Assembly: GCF_014207095.1 (NCBI RefSeq)
Contig: NZ_JACHBG010000014.1
Span: forward strand, 62,001-126,000
Length of the DNA stretch: 64,000 bases
Direction: 5' to 3'
Source of the DNA: Martinezella lusitana
GTDB lineage: Bacteria; Pseudomonadota; Alphaproteobacteria; Rhizobiales; Rhizobiaceae
Positions 54,172-62,469 of this stretch are shown here, one piece after another; position 1 is the stretch's first letter; each line of letters begins with the position of its first letter. Below the pieces are notes generated by a model. The model had not been told where the DNA came from. It worked only from the letters and a program-made list of their open reading frames with translations, and did no database searches. The translations under genes were made by a program, and so were the position numbers.

Positions 54172-54547
54172 AAGCTTCCTCTTGTGGGTTCATATGGTGC
54201 GGCATGCGGTTTGCGACCGAAGCGCACCGATTTGAGGGACGAAATGTACCCTTAAGTATGACAGCGTTATGAAGCAGCGTCATACTGTGGAATTCTCGAT
54301 TGGAACAAGCCTGGATTTACCGCCTACAGCGCCGCGTGTCACAAGTGACGCGCAAAGGTCGCTGCAACACTTTAAATCTACTGCATAATTTCTCCCTCAA
54401 ATCGTTTCCGATTTAAGGAATTATGCAAGAGGCAAGGCGTTATCCAAAACGCGATAAGGCCGCTCGAACTTATTTAAGTCGCAAACGGCCTTATCCCGGA
54501 TGTCATTGCGCTTGGGCGGGCAGTCTATTGCCCGCCTCCAGGCGCGA
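54172..54547. other. rpsB-tsf spacer with several inverted repeats
   Basis: No gene is present. From the rpsB side it holds a GC hairpin at 54515-54536 (GGCGGGCA / TGCCCGCC) without T-run, a 10-bp inverted repeat at 54454-54463 and 54486-54495, the mosaic repeat at 54324-54428, and an AGTATGAC dyad near 54256-54287. It probably tunes how much rpsB transcription reaches tsf. Confidence 0.55.
54324..54428. repeat. rhizobial palindromic intergenic repeat
   Basis: About 105 bases with two dyads: CTACAGCGCCGCG...CGCGCAAAGGTCGCTG and TGCATAATT...AAATCG...CGATTT...AATTATGCA. I recall this two-palindrome design as a common intergenic repeat in Rhizobium genomes; copy number here could not be checked. 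Confidence 0.6.
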
Positions 54548-55315
54548 TCAGGCTTCGGTGCCGTCCGCCAGGGTCGGCTCGATCGGGGCTTCCTCGGAAG
54601 CGCCGAGATCACGGCCGGATGCACCCTGCTGGCGAGCGATGCCGTCGATGGCAGCGCGCGAGATCAGGTCGCAGTAAAGAGCGATGGCGCGCGAGGCGTC
54701 GTCGTTGCCCGGGATCGGATAGTCGATCAGGTCCGGATCGCAGTTCGAGTCGATGATGGCGACGACCGGGATGCCGAGGCGCTTGGCTTCGTCGATCGCG
54801 ATCTTTTCCTTGTTGGTGTCGATGATGAACATCAGGTCCGGCGTGCCGCCCATGTCCTTGATACCGCCGAGGGCCTTATCGAGCTTTTCGCGTTCGCGCT
54901 CGAGGTTCAGACGCTCCTTCTTGGTGAAGCCCTGGGCTTCGCCGGAGAGGATTTCGTCGAGCTTGCGCAGACGCTGGATCGAGTTGGAGATCGTCTTCCA
55001 GTTGGTCATCATGCCGCCGAGCCAGCGGGCGTTGACGTAGTACTGAGCCGAGCGCTTGGCGCTGTCGGCGATCAGTTCAGACGCCTGACGCTTGGTACCG
55101 ACGAACAGAACGCGACCGCCACGAGCAACGGTGTCGCTGACAACCTGCAGTGCACGGTTCAGCATCGGAACCGTCTGAGCGAGGTCGATGATGTGGATGT
55201 TGTTACGATCGCCGAAAATGTAAGGCTTCATCTTCGGGTTCCAGCGGTGCGTCTGGTGACCGAAGTGAACACCAGCTTCCAGAAGCTGGCGCATAGAAAA
55301 ATCAGGCAATGCCAT
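54548..55315 (-). CDS. rpsB: 30S ribosomal protein S2
   Basis: A 255-residue ribosomal protein: MRQLLEAGVHFGHQTHRWNPKM at the start, FVGTKRQA, RWLGGMMTNWKTI, and VAIIDSNCDPDLIDYPIPGNDDA. A short acidic C-terminal tail. ATG at 55315 has AAAGGAG upstream; the open frame before it is not S2-like. Head of the translation/envelope cluster. Confidence 0.98.
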   Translation of the reverse strand: MALPDFSMRQLLEAGVHFGHQTHRWNPKMKPYIFGDRNNIHIIDLAQTVPMLNRALQVVSDTVARGGRVLFVGTKRQASELIADSAKRSAQYYVNARWLGGMMTNWKTISNSIQRLRKLDEILSGEAQGFTKKERLNLEREREKLDKALGGIKDMGGTPDLMFIIDTNKEKIAIDEAKRLGIPVVAIIDSNCDPDLIDYPIPGNDDASRAIALYCDLISRAAIDGIARQQGASGRDLGASEEAPIEPTLADGTEA

Positions 55316-55503
55316 GCCTTTGTCTCCTTTACCGGTTGAACCTCCGCAAGGCGAACAGCACCCTCTTCGAGGATGCCACCGGGCGGAACGATCCGGATTT
55401 CTCCCGGACAATCCCATGCCTTACGTGTGGAATGCGGGTGCCCTTACATTCGATTCGCGTGGAATGCAAGGCTTTGGCAGCGAAAAATAACCGTACCCTG
55501 CCC

Positions 55504-56610
55504 TCAGGTAGCCAGTTTATCGAGTAGCGCCAGCATGACATTGGCATCGGGCATAGGCAAGACAGCATCGATTTCCGCCGGCAGCAAGCCGGCAATCGCG
55601 CTGTCCGCGTCGCCGGTTACGGCTCCCAGCGGTCCGCGAAAGCCGTGCTTGGTCCAGGCGAGCTCCTGCAATCGCGGGCTGATCAGCGCGTCGATCATCC
55701 GGTCGACCTGTTCATCGATGGCAATGAGCGGATGGGAGGAATAGACCGTCGGATGCGGATAAAGCACGACGGGCTTCGCTCCATTACTAGCCTGGATTCT
55801 CTTCCATCGCTGCGGATCGGCGAGAATCCATTCCACCAACTGATTCTCATAGCCGACAATCATCGGCTCGCCACCGATACCGCCCGCGAGATATTGCTCG
55901 AAGAGCTTGCCCGATGACGACGCCTTGAAGCCCATGTTGCGGAAAATGGCCTGCGCCTTGTCGCCGAACTGGAAAAGACTGGCGGCACTCGCGACATTGC
56001 CGCTCAGAAGGCTTAGCACCAGACCGGCAAACATGAAGCCTGAATTGGAACGATTGGGATCGGTGGAAACGATCCTCGATTGCCCATATAGTGCTCCGAC
56101 GCCGAGCTTCGACCAGCTCGCACCGGACAGCACCGCATCCAGCAGCGCCTTCAGATCGAGCTGGTGCTGCCCCTGCGATGTCGTCGTGACAAGCCCGGCC
56201 TTGGTCAACCCATCGACGACGGGCTGCCAAGAATAGACGACAACGGGTGTGTTCAGAATAACGCGGTCGTTGCGGATCTTGATGCCGTTCTGCCGGGCGA
56301 TATCGACCATGATCGAGGATGAAGGCCACAGAAACGACGGCGTCTGCGAGAGAAGCGCCTGCTCGCGCACCATTTCGACAGAACCGGCGACACGGCTGTT
56401 GATCTCAAGCCCGTGGCTGTGCAGCGCCGAAATCACATCCTTATCGGCGAGGAATGCTTCCTTCTCGCCGCCGATGAAGCCGAACAGCTTGGTGCGGTTG
56501 CCAAGCAGTCCCTGCAGTTCCGGTCGATCCTTGACGGCGAAATAGCCGCCGGTTCCGGCAACGCCGGCAGCAAGAAGCCCTACTCCGAAGGCGCGGCGGG
56601 AAATGGCCAT
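55504..56610 (-). CDS. exported substrate-binding-like protein
   Basis: A 368-residue protein with a Tat-like start (SRRAFGVGLLAAGVAGTGGYF), so it should be exported or anchored at the N-terminus. The body resembles a periplasmic solute-binding fold, and the stretch FLWPSSSIMVDIARQNGI parallels VWPASSVWVDMFDAKRRV in the vWA protein of the same operon, so the two are probably distant paralogues. The ligand is unknown. Its ATG overlaps the stop of the XpaC-like gene by one base. Confidence 0.65.
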   Translation of the reverse strand: MAISRRAFGVGLLAAGVAGTGGYFAVKDRPELQGLLGNRTKLFGFIGGEKEAFLADKDVISALHSHGLEINSRVAGSVEMVREQALLSQTPSFLWPSSSIMVDIARQNGIKIRNDRVILNTPVVVYSWQPVVDGLTKAGLVTTTSQGQHQLDLKALLDAVLSGASWSKLGVGALYGQSRIVSTDPNRSNSGFMFAGLVLSLLSGNVASAASLFQFGDKAQAIFRNMGFKASSSGKLFEQYLAGGIGGEPMIVGYENQLVEWILADPQRWKRIQASNGAKPVVLYPHPTVYSSHPLIAIDEQVDRMIDALISPRLQELAWTKHGFRGPLGAVTGDADSAIAGLLPAEIDAVLPMPDANVMLALLDKLAT

Positions 56611-57227
56611 CAGCGTCCTATATCCTCTTTGAGCGATGCCTGTATAAGGCGCAACTCGGTATCAAGCGTATCGAGCCTGTCGTCGACCAGGCTGTCGGAA
56701 TAGTGCACAAATGCATCTTCAAGTTTGGTCAGAACCAGCTCGACCTCCCGGAGGCGAGCGGTGTCCGGCTGGCGCTTCGCCTCGATCGCAGCAAACCCTT
56801 CCGCTACCTCGGCGGCACGCGGCAGGTAATAGCTGAGGAAACGCCGGACCGTGCCGGCGCTTTCAGGATTGACCTCCACCTTGGCAAACACATCGGTGGC
56901 AATCTCCGCCAGATGACGCACCCGTTTTGCCGTCTCCTTGCTGGAGATCTGGCTGGCCGAAGCCTCCAGTCTTTGCGCGGCCGGTGCCGCCGCGCTCAGC
57001 AGATCACGGGCGAAATCCAGACGTCCCCTGCCGATCGCCTTCGCATCCAGACCTTCGAACATGCGCTTTGGCGCCAGAACGAAGATGAGGCCGACGAAAA
57101 CCAGGAAGCCGATGATGGCGGCGATCCAGACCGGCATACCGGCCAGGAAGCTCAGCGCAGGAACCACAGCCGCGGCGGCAAGCCCCGCCACGATCCAATT
57201 CCCGTCATTGCCAAACCAGTTCCGCAT
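56610..57227 (-). CDS. XpaC-like membrane protein
   Basis: A 205-residue protein. Two hydrophobic segments (NWIVAGLAAAAVVPALSFLAG and VWIAAIIGFLVFVGLIFVLAP) lie in the first 55 residues, then a helical cytosolic domain to the end (residues about 70-205). The layout and the TelA neighbour point to the 5-bromo-4-chloroindolyl phosphate hydrolysis (XpaC) family, whose real function is not known. ATG at 57227 lies 7 bases after the vWA gene. Confidence 0.7.
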   Translation of the reverse strand: MRNWFGNDGNWIVAGLAAAAVVPALSFLAGMPVWIAAIIGFLVFVGLIFVLAPKRMFEGLDAKAIGRGRLDFARDLLSAAAPAAQRLEASASQISSKETAKRVRHLAEIATDVFAKVEVNPESAGTVRRFLSYYLPRAAEVAEGFAAIEAKRQPDTARLREVELVLTKLEDAFVHYSDSLVDDRLDTLDTELRLIQASLKEDIGR

Positions 57228-57234
57228 TATTGTC

Positions 57235-58809
57235 CTAGTTGTAACCGCGCACCGCCCGGAATGCGCTGACCAGATCGCCACGTCCATCGAATACGCGTCC
57301 CGAGGTCTCTTGCGCGAGGGCGTCCAGCTGCCGCTTGTCAGCATCGCCGAAGGTGATGCCGAACACCGGCACGTGCGGATTTACCGATGCCCAACGGCTC
57401 ATGAAATCGCGATTGGCATCATCTGACTTGCCGTCAGTCATGATGACGATGGCGGGCAGATAGGACGGCAAGTTCTGCGCGCTTTTAATCCAGTCGAGCG
57501 CCCGGCTAGCACAGGCATACATGTCCGTGCCGCCGCCTGCTCGCTGGCGGGAAACCCGGTCGACAAGCATCTTCTGCTGGGCTGGGTTTCCCGAACCTTC
57601 GTAGGTCGCGCGCACATTGGCATCGAAGGGAATAACCATGATGCGATCGGCGGGCGTCCATTGCGCCAGCACCTTGCCGGTTTCATCCGGATTGAACAGG
57701 AACCGCATTGCCGCCTGCAACTGCCCCTCGCCCTGCCCCTCCATCGATCCGGAAAAATCCAGGCAAAGGGCCGTCAGCGACGGTTTGCGCAATGCCACCT
57801 GATAGAGATCGAGCGCCTGGCGGATAACGGTTGGCTCCGGCATACGAACGGCGGTGACCAACCGGGTCGGATCGAAATTCCAGGAAGGATCCGGCTTGGC
57901 GGAGACGTCGGCAAGCGGGATTCGGCGGCCCGTATCGGCGATGCGCTTCTGCGTCGGCGCGGAGCGGAGATATTCGGTGAGCTGGTTGAAGAAGGTCTCG
58001 ACCTTCGGCCCTCGCCCGTGATCGACGAAGCCGATGGGCGAGTCCGCCACCACGACACCGTCGGCCGGATAGATCGCATAGAGCGGTTCCTTACCCACGC
58101 CCACGAGCTTGTCGTTGGTTTCCTTCAGCACCGCCTCATAGTTCCACATGGCGTCATAGAGGACGCCTTTTTTCGCCGAATCCGTATAGAGGTCGGCCAG
58201 CCAGCCCGACGAGCCAGAAGAACGCTCCACGCCGCCGAGGAGCGAACGCACGGTGCTCTGAACGTCGGACTTGTCGAGATCGCCCGGCTCGATCACAGGC
58301 TTATTGCCAAGCGCGCTCGACAACATGCCGAGATAGGCGCTCGCACCGGAATTGGATTGGGTGGCCGAGGTCATGAGAAACTTCAGCGAGCCGTTCTTCA
58401 CCGCCGCCAGAATGTCCTTCATGTAAACCGGTTTGCCGGTCCAACCGAGCGCATCGGCCTTGGATTTGCGCACACCGAGAATGACCGGCATCTGCGCGAC
58501 CGAGGTGAGTGATTTCACCCGGCGCTTGGCGTCGAACATGTCGACCCAGACGCTCGATGCGGGCCAGACGGCATCCTGCTCGACACCTTTCTCACTCTGG
58601 AGAGCGAGGCCGATATCCAGTGTACCTTCGTAGGAGAAAGTGCAAGACGCGTTCTTCTGCTTGCAAAATTCCTCGACGATCGGCTGAAGGACCGTGTTCT
58701 CCGAGCCGGAGACGATCGAGAATTTCGGGCCTTGGCCGCCGACGTCGCAGCCGCTCAGCGCGAGAGCTGCCACAAGTGTCAGGCCGGTAACAAGTGTACG
58801 GATTGCCAT
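57235..58809 (-). CDS. lipoprotein fusing a substrate-binding domain to a vWA domain
   Basis: A 524-residue lipoprotein: signal with lipobox LSGC, lipidated Cys21. Residues about 28-300 look like an extracellular solute-binding fold. Residues about 340-524 form a von Willebrand A domain with a complete MIDAS: DFSGS at 351-355, then GGGTDMYA and IVIMTDGKSDD. A metal-dependent adhesive or scaffold role is expected of such a domain. It stands between telA (5-base gap) and the XpaC-like gene (7-base gap). Confidence 0.85.
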   Translation of the reverse strand: MAIRTLVTGLTLVAALALSGCDVGGQGPKFSIVSGSENTVLQPIVEEFCKQKNASCTFSYEGTLDIGLALQSEKGVEQDAVWPASSVWVDMFDAKRRVKSLTSVAQMPVILGVRKSKADALGWTGKPVYMKDILAAVKNGSLKFLMTSATQSNSGASAYLGMLSSALGNKPVIEPGDLDKSDVQSTVRSLLGGVERSSGSSGWLADLYTDSAKKGVLYDAMWNYEAVLKETNDKLVGVGKEPLYAIYPADGVVVADSPIGFVDHGRGPKVETFFNQLTEYLRSAPTQKRIADTGRRIPLADVSAKPDPSWNFDPTRLVTAVRMPEPTVIRQALDLYQVALRKPSLTALCLDFSGSMEGQGEGQLQAAMRFLFNPDETGKVLAQWTPADRIMVIPFDANVRATYEGSGNPAQQKMLVDRVSRQRAGGGTDMYACASRALDWIKSAQNLPSYLPAIVIMTDGKSDDANRDFMSRWASVNPHVPVFGITFGDADKRQLDALAQETSGRVFDGRGDLVSAFRAVRGYN

Positions 58810-58814
58810 GCCGA

Positions 58815-59894
58815 TTACCGGGCCTCGATCATTGCTTTCTTCAGCTCGATGGTCATTTTCTGCATCCGCTGCTCGGCCTCGGCGCGCTTGGCGCGGCCAT
58901 CCTCCTGCACCTTCAGAACGCCGCCGATCGTGTCGATCAGATCGCGATTGGCCGCAGCGAGCGTATCGATGTCGACGATACCGCGCTGCGATTGCTGTTC
59001 TATGGCAATCGCCTGATCCTTCAGCATCCTTGAGGCCTCGCGGATCATGTCGTTGGTGGCGTCGGTAATGGTCTTCTGCAATTCGAGCGCCGATTTCTGC
59101 TGGGTCAGGCCGAGCAGGATCACCATCTTCTGCTTCCAGGCCGGCACCGTCAGCGCCGCAGTCGCCTGCAGGTTTTCGATCAGGGTTTCGTCACCGGCCT
59201 GCACGATACGGATCTGCGGCAATTGCTGGATGCCGAGCTGACGCGCCTGCTGCAGGTAGAAAACGCGCTTTTCCAGCCGATCGAGCGCCTGCAGGCTGTC
59301 CTGATAGATCTGCGCCTCCAGCATGCCGCCGCCTGGATTGGCGGTGGCCGCTTCGGCGGCACTCTTCAGGCGCGGGAGTTCGGTCGCGCGGAAACGCTCG
59401 GCGAACGCCTTGCCCGCCTGCACATAGGCGTCGAGCTGCAGGATGGACTGCTTGGTTTCTTCGTGCAGGTCATCGAGAAGCGCGATATCACGGCGCAAAA
59501 CGTCCTTATGTCGATCAAGCTCCAGCCCGATGCGATCGATCTGGCCGGCGACATCCTCGAACTGCTCCTTGAAACGCTCCAGCCGTGCTCTGAACGAGGA
59601 AAACATCCGCGACAGGAAGCCCTCGTCCTTCAACGAGGCCGGATCGAGATTCTTGGATTTGACGATGATATCGGTCAGCAGCTTGCCGACTTCGCCGAGA
59701 TCGCGGTTACGGACCTCGCGCAAGATGCGGTCGGAATAATCTGAAACGGACTGCTGCGCGCGATCGCCGTAGACGGAGATGCCGGCCCGATCGGTCAGGT
59801 CGATGCTATCGCCGATGCGAGCGATTTCCGCCGGGTCGGCGGCAACAACGGGCAGCGTCTCGTGAGACGTGGCTGGGATATCGGCATTGCTCAT
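58815..59894 (-). CDS. telA: TelA-like toxic anion resistance protein
   Basis: A 359-residue protein, almost wholly helical, with no membrane segment and no signal peptide; family TelA/KlaA. Typical regions are IDLTDRAGISVYGDRAQQSVSDYSDRIL, GKLLTDIIVKSKNLDP, and VPAWKQKMVILLGLTQQKSALELQKTITDATNDMI. Named for tellurite resistance on plasmids, but chromosomal copies act in ways not yet clear. First of four tightly spaced genes on this strand. Confidence 0.9.
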   Translation of the reverse strand: MSNADIPATSHETLPVVAADPAEIARIGDSIDLTDRAGISVYGDRAQQSVSDYSDRILREVRNRDLGEVGKLLTDIIVKSKNLDPASLKDEGFLSRMFSSFRARLERFKEQFEDVAGQIDRIGLELDRHKDVLRRDIALLDDLHEETKQSILQLDAYVQAGKAFAERFRATELPRLKSAAEAATANPGGGMLEAQIYQDSLQALDRLEKRVFYLQQARQLGIQQLPQIRIVQAGDETLIENLQATAALTVPAWKQKMVILLGLTQQKSALELQKTITDATNDMIREASRMLKDQAIAIEQQSQRGIVDIDTLAAANRDLIDTIGGVLKVQEDGRAKRAEAEQRMQKMTIELKKAMIEAR

Positions 59895-60100
59895 GGGTCA
59901 CGCTTTCTCGTCCATAAAACGGAGCCGACCGCAAAACTTTCGATCGCCCCAGACGATCATTCCCCCGCGCGCCCCACTACAATTCCAAGTCGACGCGAGG
60001 TGAAATAGACTCACCTCCGCTTGCCGACCGTTCCACACAATAGTGAAACTTGGATCACAGTTTTATGACGACGATTTCGCGTCAGGAGCGTTATCGTGGG
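59895..60100. promoter_or_regulatory. promoter region of the telA cluster
   Basis: 206 bases between eipB and telA, both on the minus strand. The telA promoter should be here. No clear terminator of eipB and no operator was found. Confidence 0.35.
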
Positions 60101-60928
60101 CTATTGGCACGCCTTGGTGTCGAGAACCTCAAGCTTGGTGAGCTTGCCGGTCAGGACGAAATCGCCGTAGTCCATGGTAAGATCGCGGGTTATGCCGTTC
60201 TCGTACAACTTGAACGACATGCGATAGACCGGCATGGCGTCGCCGGTGGACTTCTCGTTGAAATAAGCGACAGTTACGGGCCAGAAGGTCTTGCTGGCGA
60301 AAGCGCCGGCCTTTTCGGCGTCGGGATCATCCTTTGCAGGCGTCTGCTCCTTGCCGACGACGGTGGTGGCGAGCAACGGCTTGTCGCCGTCATCGGAGCC
60401 ATCGAAGACCTGTGCCTCGAAGAAGTTCTTGCCGAGCTTGGCATTGTGAATGATGTCGAGCATGTGCTCCGTCGGAAAGCGGCTCTCGATCACTTCGACC
60501 TGCTTGCTATGCGGCTGGGTGAGATCGACCTTTATACCCTTCTGGTCCTCGACGGCGGCGCCCCGCACATCCTTGTCGAGTTGGCTATCCGTGTAGGATT
60601 TGGTTTCGAAGCGAAAGATTCGCTTGCCGAGATCTTCGAAGGTCGTGGTCTGTTGATCGCTGACGCGCGTGGAGTCGCCGGTATCGATCTTCGTCACGAA
60701 ACGGAAATTGGTGGTAAAGCCGGTGCAATCGGAACCGTCGAACTCATAAACCATACGGCCAAACATGCCGGCGATGCCGGAGCGATCGGAGGCATCCTTC
60801 AGCTCCAGATCATAGACGGCCCGGTGAGCGATCAAGCCGCTTGGGCCGGCCGCATGCGCCGCGGTGGTTCCCAGTGACAGAATGCCCAGCCCCGAAACAA
60901 CGGTGGCAGCAATACTCGAGCGGAACAT
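60101..60928 (-). CDS. eipB: cell envelope integrity protein EipB
   Basis: A 275-residue periplasmic protein (DUF1849) with a signal peptide cut near Ala-His-Ala-Ala (residue 27). AGPSGLIAHRAVYDLEL begins the mature part. The two cysteines, Cys68 (DGSDCTGF) and Cys274 (TKACQ), match the disulfide pair known in Brucella EipB, which forms a beta-spiral and protects the envelope. Its 135-base upstream region is shared with divergent ridA. Confidence 0.93.
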   Translation of the reverse strand: MFRSSIAATVVSGLGILSLGTTAAHAAGPSGLIAHRAVYDLELKDASDRSGIAGMFGRMVYEFDGSDCTGFTTNFRFVTKIDTGDSTRVSDQQTTTFEDLGKRIFRFETKSYTDSQLDKDVRGAAVEDQKGIKVDLTQPHSKQVEVIESRFPTEHMLDIIHNAKLGKNFFEAQVFDGSDDGDKPLLATTVVGKEQTPAKDDPDAEKAGAFASKTFWPVTVAYFNEKSTGDAMPVYRMSFKLYENGITRDLTMDYGDFVLTGKLTKLEVLDTKACQ

Positions 60929-61063
60929 TCATTATCTCCTGTTGGACTCGCACGCGATGTTATAAGAACGCTTTCGGCTGAAACGAGGCTGCCTGTTCCG
61001 ATTGACGGAATTTAGTCTTGATGCCGGATTTTTGAAGTTTTTACAACAAAACGGGAGATGAAA

Positions 61064-61531
61064 ATGTCCGCTGCCATAGAGGCTCGTCTGACGGAACTTG
61101 GTATCACTTTGCCGCAGGCCGCAGCACCGGCCGCCAACTATGTTCCCTATGTCATCAGCGGCAATCTTCTCTATCTGTCCGGCCAATTGCCGATGGAAAA
61201 CGGCAAGATCGGCGTGACGGGCCATCTCGGCAAGGATGTCGATGTTGCAGGCGGCCAGCGCGCAGCCGAACTCTGCGCCATCAACATTCTCGCCCAGGCA
61301 AAAGCAGCGCTTGGCGGTGACCTCGGCCGCATCAAGCGCCTGATCAAGCTCAACGGCTTCGTCGCGTCGACGCCCGATTTCGTCGAACAACATCTTGTGA
61401 TCAACGGCGCCTCGAATCTTCTGGCAAATGTACTCGGCGAAGCCGGAAAGCATGCCCGCGCCGCCGTCGGCATGGCAGCCCTGCCGCTCAATGCCGCCGT
61501 TGAAATCGATGCCATTCTGGAAATCGCATAA
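61064..61531 (+). CDS. RidA family protein
   Basis: A 155-residue protein of the RidA/YjgF family, near the RidA3-like branch that begins MSAAIEARLTELGI. GNLLYLSGQLPMENGK and RIKRLIKLNGFVAST are seen. The Arg of the deaminase-type active site is not obvious, so imine deaminase activity is uncertain. ATG at 61064 has GGAG 6 bases upstream and is preferred to the ATG at 61058. Overlaps the next start by one base. Confidence 0.88.
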   Translation: MSAAIEARLTELGITLPQAAAPAANYVPYVISGNLLYLSGQLPMENGKIGVTGHLGKDVDVAGGQRAAELCAINILAQAKAALGGDLGRIKRLIKLNGFVASTPDFVEQHLVINGASNLLANVLGEAGKHARAAVGMAALPLNAAVEIDAILEIA

Positions 61532-62250
61532 TGAGCAAGCTTGCCTGGCTGACCGAGCGCCCCGTCGCCCATCGCGGCTATCATGACATGAACAAGGAAG
61601 TCTGGGAGAACACGCTTTCGGCCTTCAGCCGAGCCATCGAGGCGGGCTTTGCCATCGAGTGCGACCTGCACTATGCCTCGGACGGCGTTCCGGTCGTTTT
61701 CCATGACGATGATCTGCAGCGCGTCTGCAACCTGCCCGGCGAGGTACGCGAGCGCACCTCGGCCGAGCTCGGGCTGCTCTCGATCGGCGGCACCAAGGAC
61801 AAGATCCCGACCTTGAAGCAGCTTTTGCAGCTCTGTGACGGCAAGGTGCCGCTCGTGCTGGAACTCAAGGGCCGCGAAGGCGATGATGAAGGCTTTGCCG
61901 AATCCGTGCTCGAAGTCCTCGAAGGTTATAAGGGACATGTGGCGCTGATGAGTTTCGACCAATGGCTGCTCAAGGACCTCAAGGCTCTGGAATCGCCTTA
62001 CCCTGTCGGCCTCACGGCTGAAGGAAACAAGCCAGAGACGTTTTTTCAGCATGACGAAGCCATGCATCTTGGGCTAGACTTCATATCATACTTCTTTGGC
62101 CACCTGCCGAACCCCTTCATCACGGCGCAGCGCCAGCGCGGCATTCCGGTCATAACCTGGACCGTGCGCGACGAAGCGGCCCGCAAGCACACATTCGCCA
62201 ATGCAGACCAGATGACCTTCGAAGGTTTTGATCCGCGCGCTACCTCATAA
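61531..62250 (+). CDS. glycerophosphodiester phosphodiesterase
   Basis: A 239-residue TIM-barrel enzyme of the GDPD family. PVAHRGYHD holds the catalytic His14, ENTLSAF the Glu27, ECDLHYASDGVPVVFHDDDLQR the metal and catalytic His, and VLELKG a further Glu. No signal peptide, so it should act in the cytosol on glycerophosphodiesters from phospholipid turnover. Start overlaps the ridA stop by one base (TAATG). Confidence 0.93.
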   Translation: MSKLAWLTERPVAHRGYHDMNKEVWENTLSAFSRAIEAGFAIECDLHYASDGVPVVFHDDDLQRVCNLPGEVRERTSAELGLLSIGGTKDKIPTLKQLLQLCDGKVPLVLELKGREGDDEGFAESVLEVLEGYKGHVALMSFDQWLLKDLKALESPYPVGLTAEGNKPETFFQHDEAMHLGLDFISYFFGHLPNPFITAQRQRGIPVITWTVRDEAARKHTFANADQMTFEGFDPRATS

Positions 62251-62284
62251 ATCGAGTTCGATCGAAGGAGAGGTTTCGCGCAAA

Positions 62285-62386
62285 CCAGCGCATTTCCGTT
62301 TCAAACGGAATTCTGGAAATGCGCTGTTCTCTTGTTTGAGCGCAATTCCGGACGCAAAACCACTACGCACTTTTGCTGGAATTGCT
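62285..62386. repeat. rhizobial intergenic mosaic-type repeat, copy B
   Basis: A dyad CAGCGCATTTCCGTTT / AAACGGAATTCTGGAAATGCGCTG is followed by GCGCAATTCCGGACG...GCACTTTTGCTGGAATTGCT, which matches the copy at 49986-50080. It lies between the glycerophosphodiesterase gene and the next gene. Confidence 0.65.
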
Positions 62387-62469
62387 CTAGATTGCCGCTG
62401 CGCCACTCATCCCATCGGACGCATGGCGCAGCGGCAAGAGCCCGCCCTCCTCGTTAGCGCAAGAATTTG

